A stretch of DNA of 64,000 nt from Gimesia aquarii (GCF_007748195.1 NZ_CP037920.1:4849800-4913799); one strand, 5' to 3'; counted from the stretch's first letter, positions 1 to 9,686 are shown. The notes: generated by a model not told the origin, from the sequence alone. Numbers and translations: made by a program.

Positions 1-1
1 A

Positions 2-1024
2 CCTGAAGAATACCTCCTCGCAATTGAGTCTTCATGCGACGAAACAGCGGCAGCGGTCATCACTCGTGATATGAAGATCCTTTCGAATATCGTCTCCTCA
101 CAAACAGACTTGCATGAAAGATTTGGAGGCGTCGTTCCGGAAATCGCTTCGCGAGCTCATTTGGAACGAATATTACCTGTCATTGATGATGCTTTACAAA
201 AAGCCAATGTCTCCTTAGATCAATTGACTGCGATCGCAGTCGCGACAGAACCGGGTCTAGTAGGTTCTCTACTGATCGGTCTCACAGCCGCCAAAACTTT
301 GGCGATGGTGTTAGATATTCCTTTAATCGCGGTGAACCATATCGAAGGCCATCTCTTTGCCTGCCAAATGCAGGAAACAAATCCCATTTTTCCTGCGATT
401 GGCTTGGTCGTCAGTGGTGGCCATACGAATTTATATCATTGTTTGCCTACTTTCGAATTTGAATTAATCGGTGCTACGATTGATGATGCCGCCGGTGAAG
501 CATTCGACAAAGTCGCCAAAATTTTAGGGCTGCCTTATCCCGGCGGGCCTTCGATCCAACAGACTGCAACTAAGGGAAATCCTAAAGCGTTTCCATTTCC
601 TCGAACCTTACTCAAAGACCCTGAACTTCGTTTTAGTTTTAGTGGTTTAAAAACGGCAGTCCTTTATGCCGCATTAGGCAACCCAGGGGCAAAAAAACAA
701 CCACCACCACTCACCGTTGAACGAATCGCTGATCTGGCAGCAAGTTTCCAGGAGACTGTTGTGGATGTATTGGTTGGAAAGTGCCAGCAAGCACTCATGC
801 AATTCAAGCATTCCACGCTTTGTATCGGAGGAGGCGTAGCCGCGAATACATTACTAAGAGAACGCTTGACAGAAATGACAAACAAGGCAGGCATCCATTT
901 AAGTATGGCTCCCCCCGACTTATGCACAGATAATGCCGCTATGGCTGCAATTGCCTGGCATCATTTGGACCAGGGGCGCATCGCCTCATTAGATTTGGAT
1001 GTTACTCCAGGTCTTGTACGTTAG
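2..1024 (+). CDS. tsaD: tRNA threonylcarbamoyladenosine (t6A) synthesis protein TsaD, 5' end cut by window
   Basis: TsaD is the catalytic ASKHA-fold subunit that transfers the threonylcarbamoyl group to A37 of ANN-decoding tRNAs in the cytoplasm. The open frame enters from the window edge: 23 codons before the first ATG (position 71) already read as the family N-terminus ([15 protein letters not shown]), so the true start lies only a few codons outside. Visible motifs are the metal-binding HIEGH (about residue 95 from ATG 71), [38 protein letters not shown] and the C-terminal DNAAMAA. The length of about 340 residues is normal. It converges with the minus-strand gene ending at 1042, leaving 17 bp between the stops. 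Identification is secure. Confidence 0.97.
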   Translation, partial: PEEYLLAIESSCDETAAAVITRDMKILSNIVSSQTDLHERFGGVVPEIASRAHLERILPVIDDALQKANVSLDQLTAIAVATEPGLVGSLLIGLTAAKTLAMVLDIPLIAVNHIEGHLFACQMQETNPIFPAIGLVVSGGHTNLYHCLPTFEFELIGATIDDAAGEAFDKVAKILGLPYPGGPSIQQTATKGNPKAFPFPRTLLKDPELRFSFSGLKTAVLYAALGNPGAKKQPPPLTVERIADLAASFQETVVDVLVGKCQQALMQFKHSTLCIGGGVAANTLLRERLTEMTNKAGIHLSMAPPDLCTDNAAMAAIAWHHLDQGRIASLDLDVTPGLVR

Positions 1025-1041
1025 TATTTTTCTGCTCATAT

Positions 1042-2280
1042 CTATGGCTGAAAAAAGCTAAAGGTAAAGACTTCCGTCACATTCGTAAATTGTGGTGAGA
1101 GTGACAGTCTGACATATCTTCGGTCCGGCGAAACAACGGCCGCCCCTGACAAACTGATCCCCTCTGGAATGACTGTAATCACTGGTTGATTGGCAATACC
1201 ACCCACATTTTGCGATCCTGTCACAAAAGGAACCTGCCTGCCTGTAGAGACACCAGCTCCCACCTGTCGTGAAACTCGAAACCCCTTTAATGATTTCACT
1301 GCCTGTTTTGAAAGCGGACCGACTGCATGGGACAAGTTATGAATAGTGCGTTGACTTGTTTTCTGTGAGTTTTGTTGAGGTTGGGGAACTTCTGATTTCT
1401 TTCTACGACGCCCTTTGGAAAGATCAATGCGAATCAACTGATCTTCTTTCGCCAGTGGAACAATCATAGACTGTATGATAGGTTGTTCTGATCCTCGATA
1501 ACGTGTCACTTTTAACTTTGCACGCTGACCGACAATCTTTCCAGAAACATAACGCACGCGAACCACATAAGTTCCTGGAAAACCATTGGCACACAAATAT
1601 TCTTCATGGCAGTTTTCCTGTCTGGGACCATAGCCATCATTGAGCAAAACTCCACCACCTGCCGTTAACGGTGCCTCAAATGAACACACGGTTCCTTTTG
1701 GTTCTTCGACAATCAGGTCCAAATCACCGTCCCCATTCCAGGTCAATTCCAGTTGTAAATCTCGTTTTAAGGCTTCCTTTCTGGCTAACCTTAGCTGCTC
1801 CGCTTCTGCTTTTCTGCCTGAGGACTCAAACGACTGCTCCAGATCGGCCAGTGCGTTTAATGCTTTCTCATGCAGCTTCTGGTGTCCCTTCACCCAAACG
1901 TGAGTCAAAATACCAGTCGCTGCCCACTGAATTGCCTGTGGATCTTTCAGCTTCTCAGCGAGGCGCAGGCCCATTACATAAGGCTCTGGTCGGGCAGGTG
2001 CCAACTTTGATGCTTGTTGATACAGTTTCAGAGCCTGCTCGTCGGCACTAAAGCGCGATAAATAAGCAGCCGAATAAACCATGTTGGAAACATCTGCCGC
2101 CGAAAAGTCAATTCGAGAAAGCAACGCACGCTGAATTTCATCTTTGGGGCGACCAACAATTTCCATTGACAAAGCAAGAACGTCATACATCCAGGGCTGC
2201 GATTGGTTATTAATTAAAGCCGCTTTAATCGCAGCGATCACATGCTCGTGTTTACCCGCCTGATGTAAATTAAAGATCAA
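1042..2280 (-). CDS. C-terminal module of the split VWA protein (TPR-like helices plus beta-sandwich), out of frame with its 5' part
   Basis: There is no ATG or GTG; the only plausible start in this block is TTG at 2280, with no ribosome binding site before it. The same frame stays open upstream to 2523 and reads as protein-like sequence (for example DPVAFWNDYF) that overlaps the end of the 922-codon VWA ORF. The 412 residues hold TPR-like helices (ALKLYQQASKLAPARPEPYVMGLRLAEKL) and then a secreted beta domain (ELTWNGDGDLDLIVEEPKG, GTYVVRVRYVSG). I recall this module as the usual C-terminal part of large planctomycete VWA proteins, so it is probably the rest of the gene at 2490-5216, joined by a -1 shift at the A9 tract at 2508-2516. 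The alternative is a separate gene with a weak TTG start. Confidence 0.7.
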   Translation of the reverse strand: MIFNLHQAGKHEHVIAAIKAALINNQSQPWMYDVLALSMEIVGRPKDEIQRALLSRIDFSAADVSNMVYSAAYLSRFSADEQALKLYQQASKLAPARPEPYVMGLRLAEKLKDPQAIQWAATGILTHVWVKGHQKLHEKALNALADLEQSFESSGRKAEAEQLRLARKEALKRDLQLELTWNGDGDLDLIVEEPKGTVCSFEAPLTAGGGVLLNDGYGPRQENCHEEYLCANGFPGTYVVRVRYVSGKIVGQRAKLKVTRYRGSEQPIIQSMIVPLAKEDQLIRIDLSKGRRRKKSEVPQPQQNSQKTSQRTIHNLSHAVGPLSKQAVKSLKGFRVSRQVGAGVSTGRQVPFVTGSQNVGGIANQPVITVIPEGISLSGAAVVSPDRRYVRLSLSPQFTNVTEVFTFSFFQP

Positions 2281-2411
2281 GTCATTTACGAGGGAGGGCG
2301 CAGGTTTTCGCTTGGAGAAATAATCGTTCCAAAATGCGACCGGGTCTTTAACATTACTCGTTAAAGGCAGCTTGGCCTCGTCCTTTTTTTGGGGCTGACC
2401 CTTAATAGAAA

Positions 2412-2439
2412 CGGAGCCATTCCTTTTGGAACGGCTCCG
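2412..2439 (-). terminator. Strong hairpin between the two halves of the VWA gene, terminator-like
   Basis: On the minus strand a 12-bp stem (CGGAGCCGTTCC with GGAATGGCTCCG, one G-U pair) closes an AAAA loop and is followed by TTTCTATT. It sits about 50 nt after the stop codon of the upstream ORF. It could terminate the short transcript or be a structure in the mRNA of a frameshifted product. The U-tract is imperfect, so terminator strength is uncertain. Confidence 0.55.
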
Positions 2440-2489
2440 ATCTGATAATTTAGATTGTTCAGGTACACCAGGCGATGTTGCTTTGGTGT

Positions 2490-5216
2490 TTACTTCACGA
2501 TTTCCGGTTTTTTTTTGAGTTGTTCAATCGTGTGATTGTCAAACCGAAAGGGATTATCCTGAACTTGAAATTGTGCTTTCGGCTGTTTTACTTCAGCCTG
2601 TCCCAGGATATTATTCAGGATTCCCTTTATTTCCTGGTCATTGATGGGCTGAAGCTCTTCTTTTGCAGGATTTACTTTCGCATTTTTATTCGGTTGCTTC
2701 TTTGCATTTTTAGCTTTGGGAGCATTCATCAGCAGCATTTCAGGTCCAACGCTGAAGAATCCTTGACCACCACCACCTTGTTGACCAAATCCGCCACCGC
2801 CACCGAAACCCTGTTGACCGCCACCTTGTTGGCCAAAACCACCTTGCTGACCACCAAAGCCACCCTGGCTGCTACCGACAGACTGCTGCTGAGTCGCAAC
2901 AGAAATTACAAGGTCAGCTACGGGATAAACGCGAGTGGTATAGATTTCATCTGACTTCACAATCGTTGTAATTTTCATCACTTCATCTTCAACGACGTAA
3001 GTTAAACCAATGGGTTTTAGGATAATATTTAGAGCACTTTTTAGTTTGATTCCACTTAACGATACATTGACTGGCTCATCAGGCGTTAAACCTTCTTCTC
3101 CCAGATCATTGGAGTTGATCAAAATTGTAATATTGTGCAAATCTGCAAAGTAAGTCATAACTTCAGAGAGCGGAATGTCAGGGAAATTCGCTTCTGTTTC
3201 TTTTTGTAGCTCTTCAAAAATTCGTTGTTCTGCAGGACTGTTTTTATGCAGGTCAACCGCAGCCCATTTCTTGCGACGTTCTGTTAAACTGGTCCAAACA
3301 GGTGCCGCAGGCCAACGAATTGGTGGTTCGTCAGGAAATGGAACATGAGACAATTCTACCTGATAAAGTGTTTCCAGAAAGCGGTCAGACCTTAAGGAAC
3401 GCATACGGAAGACTTTATCCAGTTGCCCGGCTGCTTCAGAAGTAAACAGGGCAGCTGTGGCAGGTCCATTACCAGGCTCCATATCAACAGCGACGCGAGA
3501 AACGGCTTCCGCCTCTTCGTAGGCATCACTGTCCCCATGTCTTCCGTCCTGCATTAAAGAACGGATGCGGTCAATCAACTGTTCCAGTTTTTCGTCCTCT
3601 AAAAGGATCTTATCTACGAGACGCTTTTGTTGTTCAAGCTGGGCTAACTGTTGTTGTTGTCGAATCCGTCGCGTTTCAGCAACTTCGATTTGACTGCGAA
3701 CTTCCACCATCATGCTGTTGAGGCGACGTTCCAGTTGCTGTTTCAGATCAAGTTCAATATCAGATGTCGACTTCACGAAGCTCAATGTTCGTTTTAACAT
3801 CCCCAGAGCACCATCGGGATTTTCAGCAGAGATCCTTTGTGCCTCTTCAATAGTATTGGAAACCTCAATTTTCATCTGGGCTCCCTTGATCTGCCTCAAC
3901 TGTTCGACTTTACTGATCGAATCATCAATTGGCGGTTTTGCATCACCTTTTGCTGCAGGCTGTGCTTTCGCATCAGCGGCTGGTTGTTTAGTATCCGCTT
4001 GTGCCAACTGGTCCTGCTTAAATTTATTAGACATTTTTAAAAGTGTATCGCCTCGGGTATTGCCCGGATCAAGCTGTTGAATTAAGTTTCCGAACTTCGC
4101 GGCCTGTTCAAAATTTCCACTTCGAATCGCCTGGGTTCCTGCAAACTCTAATTGAGCCATATGCTCTTCGTGTCCCGTACGAGCCAGATTCATCATTCTC
4201 TGCCCGGCAAATGCGATCCCGACCTCCTGCCCAGGTTGATAATTCACCCAGGGAACTGCCAGAAAGCTATTCACAGCTTGTGCGACAGGTACGTTGAACT
4301 TCCAGATACCACTTAAATTTTTGTTACTTAGCTCAACCGACAATCTTTCAGTCAGATCTCCTTCTGCAAGATAGATCGTGTCGCGGTCAGTTCGGATCGG
4401 TAAGGCTTGAGGTGTATTTAATACTAATTTCTTGTCAGAAAGCTGAATCTTTTCTGGAAAGAAAACAGGAGCTTGAATCGCTTTAGCCAATTCCCTGCCA
4501 ACCTTCGTCGGAAGATCTTTCTTCCCTTCTGCGAGATCGGTTAAGACCACACCACCTGTGTAAACTCCAAGAGTTCCCAGTAATCGCAAGTCTTTGCGAG
4601 GTCCAACTGCATAGCTGTGAACGGGAACGTTTTGGTGTGCCAACTGTTGAGTGAGTGCAGCCATTTCAGGAACAGAAATCAATTGAGCGGAACTCATTCC
4701 ATCGCCAATATATAGAATTGATCGAGTCTCTTGATTCTTCAATCCCTTCATCACAGTTTTCATTGCCTGAGCAAGATTCGTAGCACCCAATGGTGCACGA
4801 GAAGCGAGAGATTCAACGGCAAGCTTAGCCTGCCGGCTTTGAGGTGCGACAAATTCATTAACGAACGGAGTGCATTGCACATCGACTGCATAAACGGCAA
4901 CGGTGGAATCGTTTGGTAACTCCTTTAGAAACGACTTCAAAACATCCAAAGCCTGAATGCGATGCTCGCCAACCTGGCTGGCAGATGTATCAAACAAAAT
5001 CGCAATTTGTTTACCTGAATGAGCGTTTGAGGGTAAGCGATCTGCTTTTAATCGCAGAGCAAAATAATGCTGCCCCTCAGTGTTCTCATAGCTGAGGATT
5101 TGGCCAACGTTTGATATCTCTGGAACGGCATTCTCAGCAAAGCTGACAGAAGTGCAACAGAAAAGTGCCGATGCTGCTAAAACAAACGTTGCGATTCCAA
5201 ATCTGGATATTGACAT
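2490..5216 (-). CDS. Secreted von Willebrand factor A protein with coiled coil and STN-like domain (5' part of a probably frameshifted gene)
   Basis: ATG 5216 is preferred over the first in-frame ATG (5258), because GGGAGAGAG lies just before it and the protein then begins with a clean signal peptide (MSISRFGIATFVLAASALF..). After export comes a VWA domain with a MIDAS-type DTSAS motif, an Ala/Lys/Gln-rich linker, and a long coiled coil (many Gln, Glu and Arg). A secretin/STN-like beta domain follows (IPLSEVMTYFADLHNITILI ... LTYVVEDEVMKITT), then a Gly/Gln/Phe-rich tail. The ORF ends QLKKKPEIVK, where KKK is encoded by nine As (2508-2516). Just after that tract the frame is lost and sequence resembling the family C-terminus continues in the -1 frame to 1042. 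It is probably a surface-protein scaffold; its exact role is unknown. Confidence 0.85.
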   Translation of the reverse strand: MSISRFGIATFVLAASALFCCTSVSFAENAVPEISNVGQILSYENTEGQHYFALRLKADRLPSNAHSGKQIAILFDTSASQVGEHRIQALDVLKSFLKELPNDSTVAVYAVDVQCTPFVNEFVAPQSRQAKLAVESLASRAPLGATNLAQAMKTVMKGLKNQETRSILYIGDGMSSAQLISVPEMAALTQQLAHQNVPVHSYAVGPRKDLRLLGTLGVYTGGVVLTDLAEGKKDLPTKVGRELAKAIQAPVFFPEKIQLSDKKLVLNTPQALPIRTDRDTIYLAEGDLTERLSVELSNKNLSGIWKFNVPVAQAVNSFLAVPWVNYQPGQEVGIAFAGQRMMNLARTGHEEHMAQLEFAGTQAIRSGNFEQAAKFGNLIQQLDPGNTRGDTLLKMSNKFKQDQLAQADTKQPAADAKAQPAAKGDAKPPIDDSISKVEQLRQIKGAQMKIEVSNTIEEAQRISAENPDGALGMLKRTLSFVKSTSDIELDLKQQLERRLNSMMVEVRSQIEVAETRRIRQQQQLAQLEQQKRLVDKILLEDEKLEQLIDRIRSLMQDGRHGDSDAYEEAEAVSRVAVDMEPGNGPATAALFTSEAAGQLDKVFRMRSLRSDRFLETLYQVELSHVPFPDEPPIRWPAAPVWTSLTERRKKWAAVDLHKNSPAEQRIFEELQKETEANFPDIPLSEVMTYFADLHNITILINSNDLGEEGLTPDEPVNVSLSGIKLKSALNIILKPIGLTYVVEDEVMKITTIVKSDEIYTTRVYPVADLVISVATQQQSVGSSQGGFGGQQGGFGQQGGGQQGFGGGGGFGQQGGGGQGFFSVGPEMLLMNAPKAKNAKKQPNKNAKVNPAKEELQPINDQEIKGILNNILGQAEVKQPKAQFQVQDNPFRFDNHTIEQLKKKPEIVK

Positions 5217-5715
5217 AATTTCTCTCTCCCGAGTTACTTTGGGCAAGAATGCTCTCACTCAAATCACGTTCGGCGATTGCCGATTTGCGCATTCTCCTCA
5301 ACTGTGCATTGTATATTCAGTCTCGGACACCATTGAAGGAAATTCCCCCGATTTTCTCCTAATTCTCCAAATTTGGTCAGAGTTGAAAAGCGTTAGTCGG
5401 CACGGACTGAAGTATCCGCGTAATTTATAGTCCGATTATGGGGAAATTAGGGGTCAAAGCTCGCTTAACGAAACCATTGATTCCATGAGCGAGCACTAAT
5501 AAATCAATTCAAAATATTCACTTGTTCATACCATTTAGTAAATATTGAAGTCCCAACTACCGATTGGATGCACACATTATGCTGATTCCGCTCATTAAAT
5601 CTGGTGGATTTTGACGATCTTTCTCTTAAGACTCATCACCATCCACTCTCCAGTCAGTTCAGGTTTAACTTCCTGAGTTCAATACACGACACCATCTCTG
5701 TCATCTAAATTTCTC
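5217..5715. other. Divergent intergenic region, no gene
   Basis: This 499-bp region separates the VWA gene (minus) from the peptidase gene (plus) and must hold both promoters. I see no convincing coding frame. One inverted repeat has 7-bp arms (GCTCGCT at 5459-5465, AGCGAGC at 5488-5494) around a 22-nt loop; its role is unknown. Confidence 0.5.
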
Positions 5716-7731
5716 ATGGAAATTCGACGATTCTCCATCACACCCTCTGTGGCCTGGATTCTCATTTTCTCATTGCTCATTGTGTTGGGAATTGGATTCT
5801 CACAGAAGAATTCTGCCGAGCACCTAAGAGCGAGTCGAATTTCTTCAAAAAAGGTGATGACTTATAAACCCGTGTTACCCGACTCTCAACCAGTCAATTG
5901 GAACCTGCCGGTTAATGTCACAATTTCTGGACCAGATCAGAAATTCCCGCTTTCATTTACGAACGGCAGCGAATATGTATTGATCATCAACAACCTGCAG
6001 AGAACAACTCAACAAGCAAAAACAGTCAAGCTGACTGCAGAGTTAGATACCAGCAATCATACAATACCAGCGAAGTGCTTCCAAAACACCCGCATACTCA
6101 CACAAAGGGAATCGGTAAAAAAAGGGGCTGACTTGTTGTCGAATCCGAATCTTTCATCACAGCCAGACAAAGCATTGGAAGATGCAAAAAAAGAACGCTC
6201 CTTCTTTCTGTTTGTTACAGATGGTAACCTCACTGATAAAAATCAATATACGCGCATTAACGGACAACTGATTCAACAAACATCGCGGATTGCCATCTAC
6301 CTGGATAACCAGCAACAGGTTGAGGAATTAGCCCCTGGTCTCGTGACCGAGATTACTGAAATTCTGGAAAATCAAGTTTTAGATCAGATTACCAGGCAAT
6401 GTGGTACAATACGAGACGTCGACCACAGTGGACGGTTCACAATCCTGCTTTCTCCCTGGTTGAACAAACTGCAAGGCGGCCGTACATCCATCAATGGCTT
6501 TGTACGCCCCAGTGATTTTCGACTCACGGTTCCTGAACCATTTAGCAATCACAGCGATATGCTGTACCTCAATTCTACCTTGCAACCTGGGCAGGATTTA
6601 CTTGATCTCCTGACTCATGAAGTCACACATGCGGCTGTCGCTAGTGTTCGATCTGCTCAAACCCCTTCAGAAGCAGGCTCGTTAGCAGATGAGGAAGACT
6701 GGTTGAACGAAGGAATTGCTCATATTATGGAGCCTGGTTATACAAACCGAGATTATCGTATCAGCGAATTTTATCGTAGCCCTGAATCCTACCCACTCGT
6801 AGTCTCAGACTATTACCGCTCACATCTCTGGCGCAACCATGGCTGCCGGGGAGCCGTTAATGAGTTTCTGGACTGGTGCAATCAAATCGAATCCACCCAA
6901 AATTTCCCTTACAGGTTTACGCATCACCCACTCACCGGAATTGAAAAAATAGAACAGCTCACCGCGATTCCTTTTCCAGAGCTATTCCGGCAATGGTCAC
7001 TATATCTGGTAAAACAGTCTTTGGAGGGAACCATTCAAAAAAAGTCAACCACACCACAGCCAGGATCTCTTTGTGGAAATTTTGTGTTGGCGGGGCCTGC
7101 ACTGCGAACATGGAATCTGTTTCGCAATCCACAGACTTCGCTCAAGATCTCAGCGACGGCTTCAGGATTTCTACACCTCAAATCAGGGAGTCAAGAGACT
7201 CAAAACGTCCTAATCAAAGTCAACGGTTTTGAGAAGATACAGATGACGCTCTTACGAATCCCCCCGAGCGAGAAGCAAATCTCTTTGAATGCAACCTTCG
7301 TCGACTGCAATACAAACACCAGCCAATTACCAGAATCATTTGAAGTTTGTCTGCGTTGTATCCATCCCACTGATTCAGCAGTCAAGATGATAAGCCTGGA
7401 ATATTCCGGTGCTCATCTCTCTCGTACAGAGCGACGACCGCGAAAGTTTCAAACCAGCGAACTTAATTCGTCACTCACATCAAAGTCAGACAAGCTACAA
7501 GTCGCGATGAATGATTCGAACTCTGAAAGCGAACAACTGATTACAGATTTTCTGATCCGAATTCCAAAAAAGAAAATACCGAAACAAGCTCAACCAGTCT
7601 ATCTGACTTTCAAAGCAATTGTTGAAACAGAAAAAGAATTACAATTCGCAGGCCAATCCGAAATCAAGCTCCCTTTCAAACCAGTTCACCGTCTAGCCAA
7701 GGCTGCACCTTCAGAAACGACAGTGAAATGA
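5716..7731 (+). CDS. Membrane-anchored HExxH zinc metallopeptidase-like protein
   Basis: It has 671 residues and starts at ATG 5716 without a clear ribosome binding site. An N-terminal hydrophobic segment (about residues 13-31) anchors or exports it. The centre has a zinc-peptidase signature: HEVTH at residues 301-305, followed by NEGIAH with Glu332, giving HExxH-x26-E as in gluzincin-type enzymes. The region before it (DHSGRFTILLSPWLNKLQGG) resembles the strand preceding the active helix in secreted peptidases. The C-terminal third looks like beta-sandwich repeats. The active site looks intact, so an extracytoplasmic protease is likely. The substrate is unknown, and I cannot name the peptidase family. 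Confidence 0.75.
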   Translation: MEIRRFSITPSVAWILIFSLLIVLGIGFSQKNSAEHLRASRISSKKVMTYKPVLPDSQPVNWNLPVNVTISGPDQKFPLSFTNGSEYVLIINNLQRTTQQAKTVKLTAELDTSNHTIPAKCFQNTRILTQRESVKKGADLLSNPNLSSQPDKALEDAKKERSFFLFVTDGNLTDKNQYTRINGQLIQQTSRIAIYLDNQQQVEELAPGLVTEITEILENQVLDQITRQCGTIRDVDHSGRFTILLSPWLNKLQGGRTSINGFVRPSDFRLTVPEPFSNHSDMLYLNSTLQPGQDLLDLLTHEVTHAAVASVRSAQTPSEAGSLADEEDWLNEGIAHIMEPGYTNRDYRISEFYRSPESYPLVVSDYYRSHLWRNHGCRGAVNEFLDWCNQIESTQNFPYRFTHHPLTGIEKIEQLTAIPFPELFRQWSLYLVKQSLEGTIQKKSTTPQPGSLCGNFVLAGPALRTWNLFRNPQTSLKISATASGFLHLKSGSQETQNVLIKVNGFEKIQMTLLRIPPSEKQISLNATFVDCNTNTSQLPESFEVCLRCIHPTDSAVKMISLEYSGAHLSRTERRPRKFQTSELNSSLTSKSDKLQVAMNDSNSESEQLITDFLIRIPKKKIPKQAQPVYLTFKAIVETEKELQFAGQSEIKLPFKPVHRLAKAAPSETTVK

Positions 7732-7744
7732 TTGACTTGCCAGA

Positions 7745-8233
7745 TTAGAAACTGGATTCTTCATCCTGAATTTCACCAGTATATTTCAACCGTGTTGCGA
7801 ACAATTTCTTCAGCCGAGAAACAGGATACATACGCACGATTTTATTCTTGTAAGTAATTCTTCCCTGGTCATCACGCCCCAATTGGGCTGCAATATCAGG
7901 TTTCGCCAGACCCGCATACAAACCAGCGAACGTTTCTGGATCCACGCCATTTCCCGCTTCCAGGTCATCCATTGCATTGACCCCACCACAAGTGACTGCA
8001 AATGAGTTCAATCCCTTTGTAGCTGGTCGCATAAAATTTTCTTGCTCCAATGCGGATTGTGCTTCAACGAGCTCTTTGGCACCACGTTTGATTTTATCTT
8101 CAGTCTCCTCTGTTGGAGTCCCTGAGCTTTGTTGTGCGTGTAATTTCGTGCTTTGAAAGCTCTGAGAGGCTCCCAAAACATAGCCCACAGTAATCAAAAG
8201 CAAACCAATAACGACCTGGCTCAACTTGGACAT
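7745..8233 (-). CDS. Small exported or membrane-anchored protein of unknown function
   Basis: It has 162 residues. The start at 8233 is supported by GGGGAG six bases upstream. The N-terminus is one hydrophobic segment (VVIGLLLITVGYVLGAS) that may be an uncleaved anchor or a signal peptide. The rest is soluble and mixed alpha/beta, with one conserved-looking stretch (GLNSFAVTCGGVNAMDDLEAG ending near residue 95). No known domain is recognised. The stop lies 13 bp from the end of the convergent peptidase gene. Confidence 0.75.
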   Translation of the reverse strand: MSKLSQVVIGLLLITVGYVLGASQSFQSTKLHAQQSSGTPTEETEDKIKRGAKELVEAQSALEQENFMRPATKGLNSFAVTCGGVNAMDDLEAGNGVDPETFAGLYAGLAKPDIAAQLGRDDQGRITYKNKIVRMYPVSRLKKLFATRLKYTGEIQDEESSF

Positions 8234-8528
8234 GAAAGACTCCCCATAAAATCGACTTTTGTTATGATTGATTTCTATTTAAGATGAAAACATTCGACCG
8301 ACTGTTCAAACGCTTTCATTTTAGAGGCTTAAATAGAATGACATCATTGAATGTCAGTAGCTCATATTTACTAATAATTATCAGGTCAGGTCAATAAGAA
8401 CCCTGCAAAATCAACTCGATCAGCACTGATAAACCGGTGTTAAGTATAGAATTCCAGCAAAATTCTCTCAAACTGCCCCTGATAAACCTAAACTTCGATC
8501 AGGATATTGTTTCAAAAAGCACTTGAAT

Positions 8529-8879
8529 ATGAATACTACAGAATTTCAACAAGCATTATCCAACATCGTAAGCCAATTTCAGAAAGCCGATTACGATGCC
8601 AGACACTTGCTATTGGATCTCACCGATAAAATAAGGGAAATCGGGGATCAAATCCCGGATTCAGTCCCGAAGCATCTCAGCTCAGAATGGGAATCGATTT
8701 GTGCTGAAGTCGATGAAGTGCAACCCATATTCAAAAGCCAACGAAAAACATCGATCTTGTTTGATCGGCAAGGAATGGGTCAACCGGGAGTTCAAAGGGC
8801 AAAGAATCTCATTACAAGAATTGTGGCTCTTTCACAATCCGTGGAGAAGCTGGAAAATGAGCGGCATCCACCAGTTTGA
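8529..8879 (+). CDS. Hypothetical small soluble protein
   Basis: It has 116 residues from ATG 8529; an in-frame TTG two codons earlier is a less likely start. It is predicted to be mostly helical (FQQALSNIVSQFQKADYDAR..), charged, with no signal peptide or membrane segment. No family is recognised. It ends 42 bp from the convergent HPt gene. Composition matches the neighbours and it looks like real coding sequence, but the function is unknown. Confidence 0.6.
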   Translation: MNTTEFQQALSNIVSQFQKADYDARHLLLDLTDKIREIGDQIPDSVPKHLSSEWESICAEVDEVQPIFKSQRKTSILFDRQGMGQPGVQRAKNLITRIVALSQSVEKLENERHPPV

Positions 8880-8921
8880 ACGAATCCTTGTCGAATTGAA
8901 GTTTAAATCCAAAAATCTTAA

Positions 8922-9236
8922 TCAAACAACAATACGATCCATGTGATTCAAGATGATCTCTTTCTGCTGTTGAATTGCAGCCTCATCTTCTGATTTACAT
9001 GCGATCTCTAATGCGGCTGCAATTTCTGAAAGCTCTTCAAATCCATAGCCAGCACTGGCGCCTTTTAACTGGTGGGCTAATACTTTGAGTTCCTCTACCT
9101 GATCGGTCACAGATGCTTGTCGCAGAATCTCTTTTTTCTCTTCAATTCCATCGACGAACATTTCAATCAAGTCGAGAAAATCTTCATCATCACAAAATGA
9201 TGATCGAACCGGTGTGTTTTCCAGGGTATCTACCAT
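8922..9236 (-). CDS. Histidine-containing phosphotransfer (HPt) domain protein
   Basis: It has 104 residues and is a stand-alone HPt module of the kind that shuttles phosphate between hybrid sensor kinases and response regulators in the cytoplasm. The signature LAHQLKGASAGYGF carries the phospho-accepting His55, and the protein is otherwise all helical as expected of a four-helix bundle. The start ATG follows AAGGAAAAGGGAAGC. No kinase or receiver gene is adjacent, so its partners must be encoded elsewhere. Confidence 0.9.
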   Translation of the reverse strand: MVDTLENTPVRSSFCDDEDFLDLIEMFVDGIEEKKEILRQASVTDQVEELKVLAHQLKGASAGYGFEELSEIAAALEIACKSEDEAAIQQQKEIILNHMDRIVV

Positions 9237-9686
9237 GCTTCCCTTTTCCTTAATTTACAGGTCTATTACCGATCTTCCTTTTTTACTTTTGATACACTCA
9301 AATGTCTTCCTGTTTCAGTAGTTGAAGAATCAAGTGGACAGCTACATCAATTTATAGCTTGAGGTTTTTTACAGGAATGAAAAATTACTGAATTAAGCCA
9401 AATTCAAGGTGGGGTAAATTACTGCAACGAAATAAATGTACTGAATGTGACAGTTATGCCGATATCTTATTGTCTCCAGCAAATCCTGATTCTGCTTTTT
9501 TCAGGTACTTTCTCATTGAAATCCTCTCACAGCCCAATAAAAATGAACATTTGAACACAAACATTGCGTCTGATATTGACTCAGTTCCGCTTCTTACCGT
9601 ATACAACTTCGGGCAAGATCTGCTGAACGTGCCTGGTGTAAAATCATAACCTCGTTCCATTTCACAAATAATTATCTCAATCATTC
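9237..9686. other. Divergent intergenic region, no convincing gene
   Basis: This 450-bp AT-rich region lies between the HPt gene (minus) and the LptF/G permease (plus). A minus-strand frame at 9454-9684 is open but reads as random, Cys- and Ser-rich sequence with no ribosome binding site, so I do not call it. No clear hairpin was found. Confidence 0.4.

Noticed and set aside
2475-2954. Plus-strand ORF of 159 codons opposite the VWA gene
   Set aside because: Runs antisense to the Gly/Gln-rich part of the VWA gene, has low-complexity composition (repeated Thr/Leu/Ala) and no ribosome binding site.
9454-9684. Minus-strand ORF of 76 codons before the LptF/G gene
   Set aside because: Random-looking composition, no ribosome binding site, no family features.
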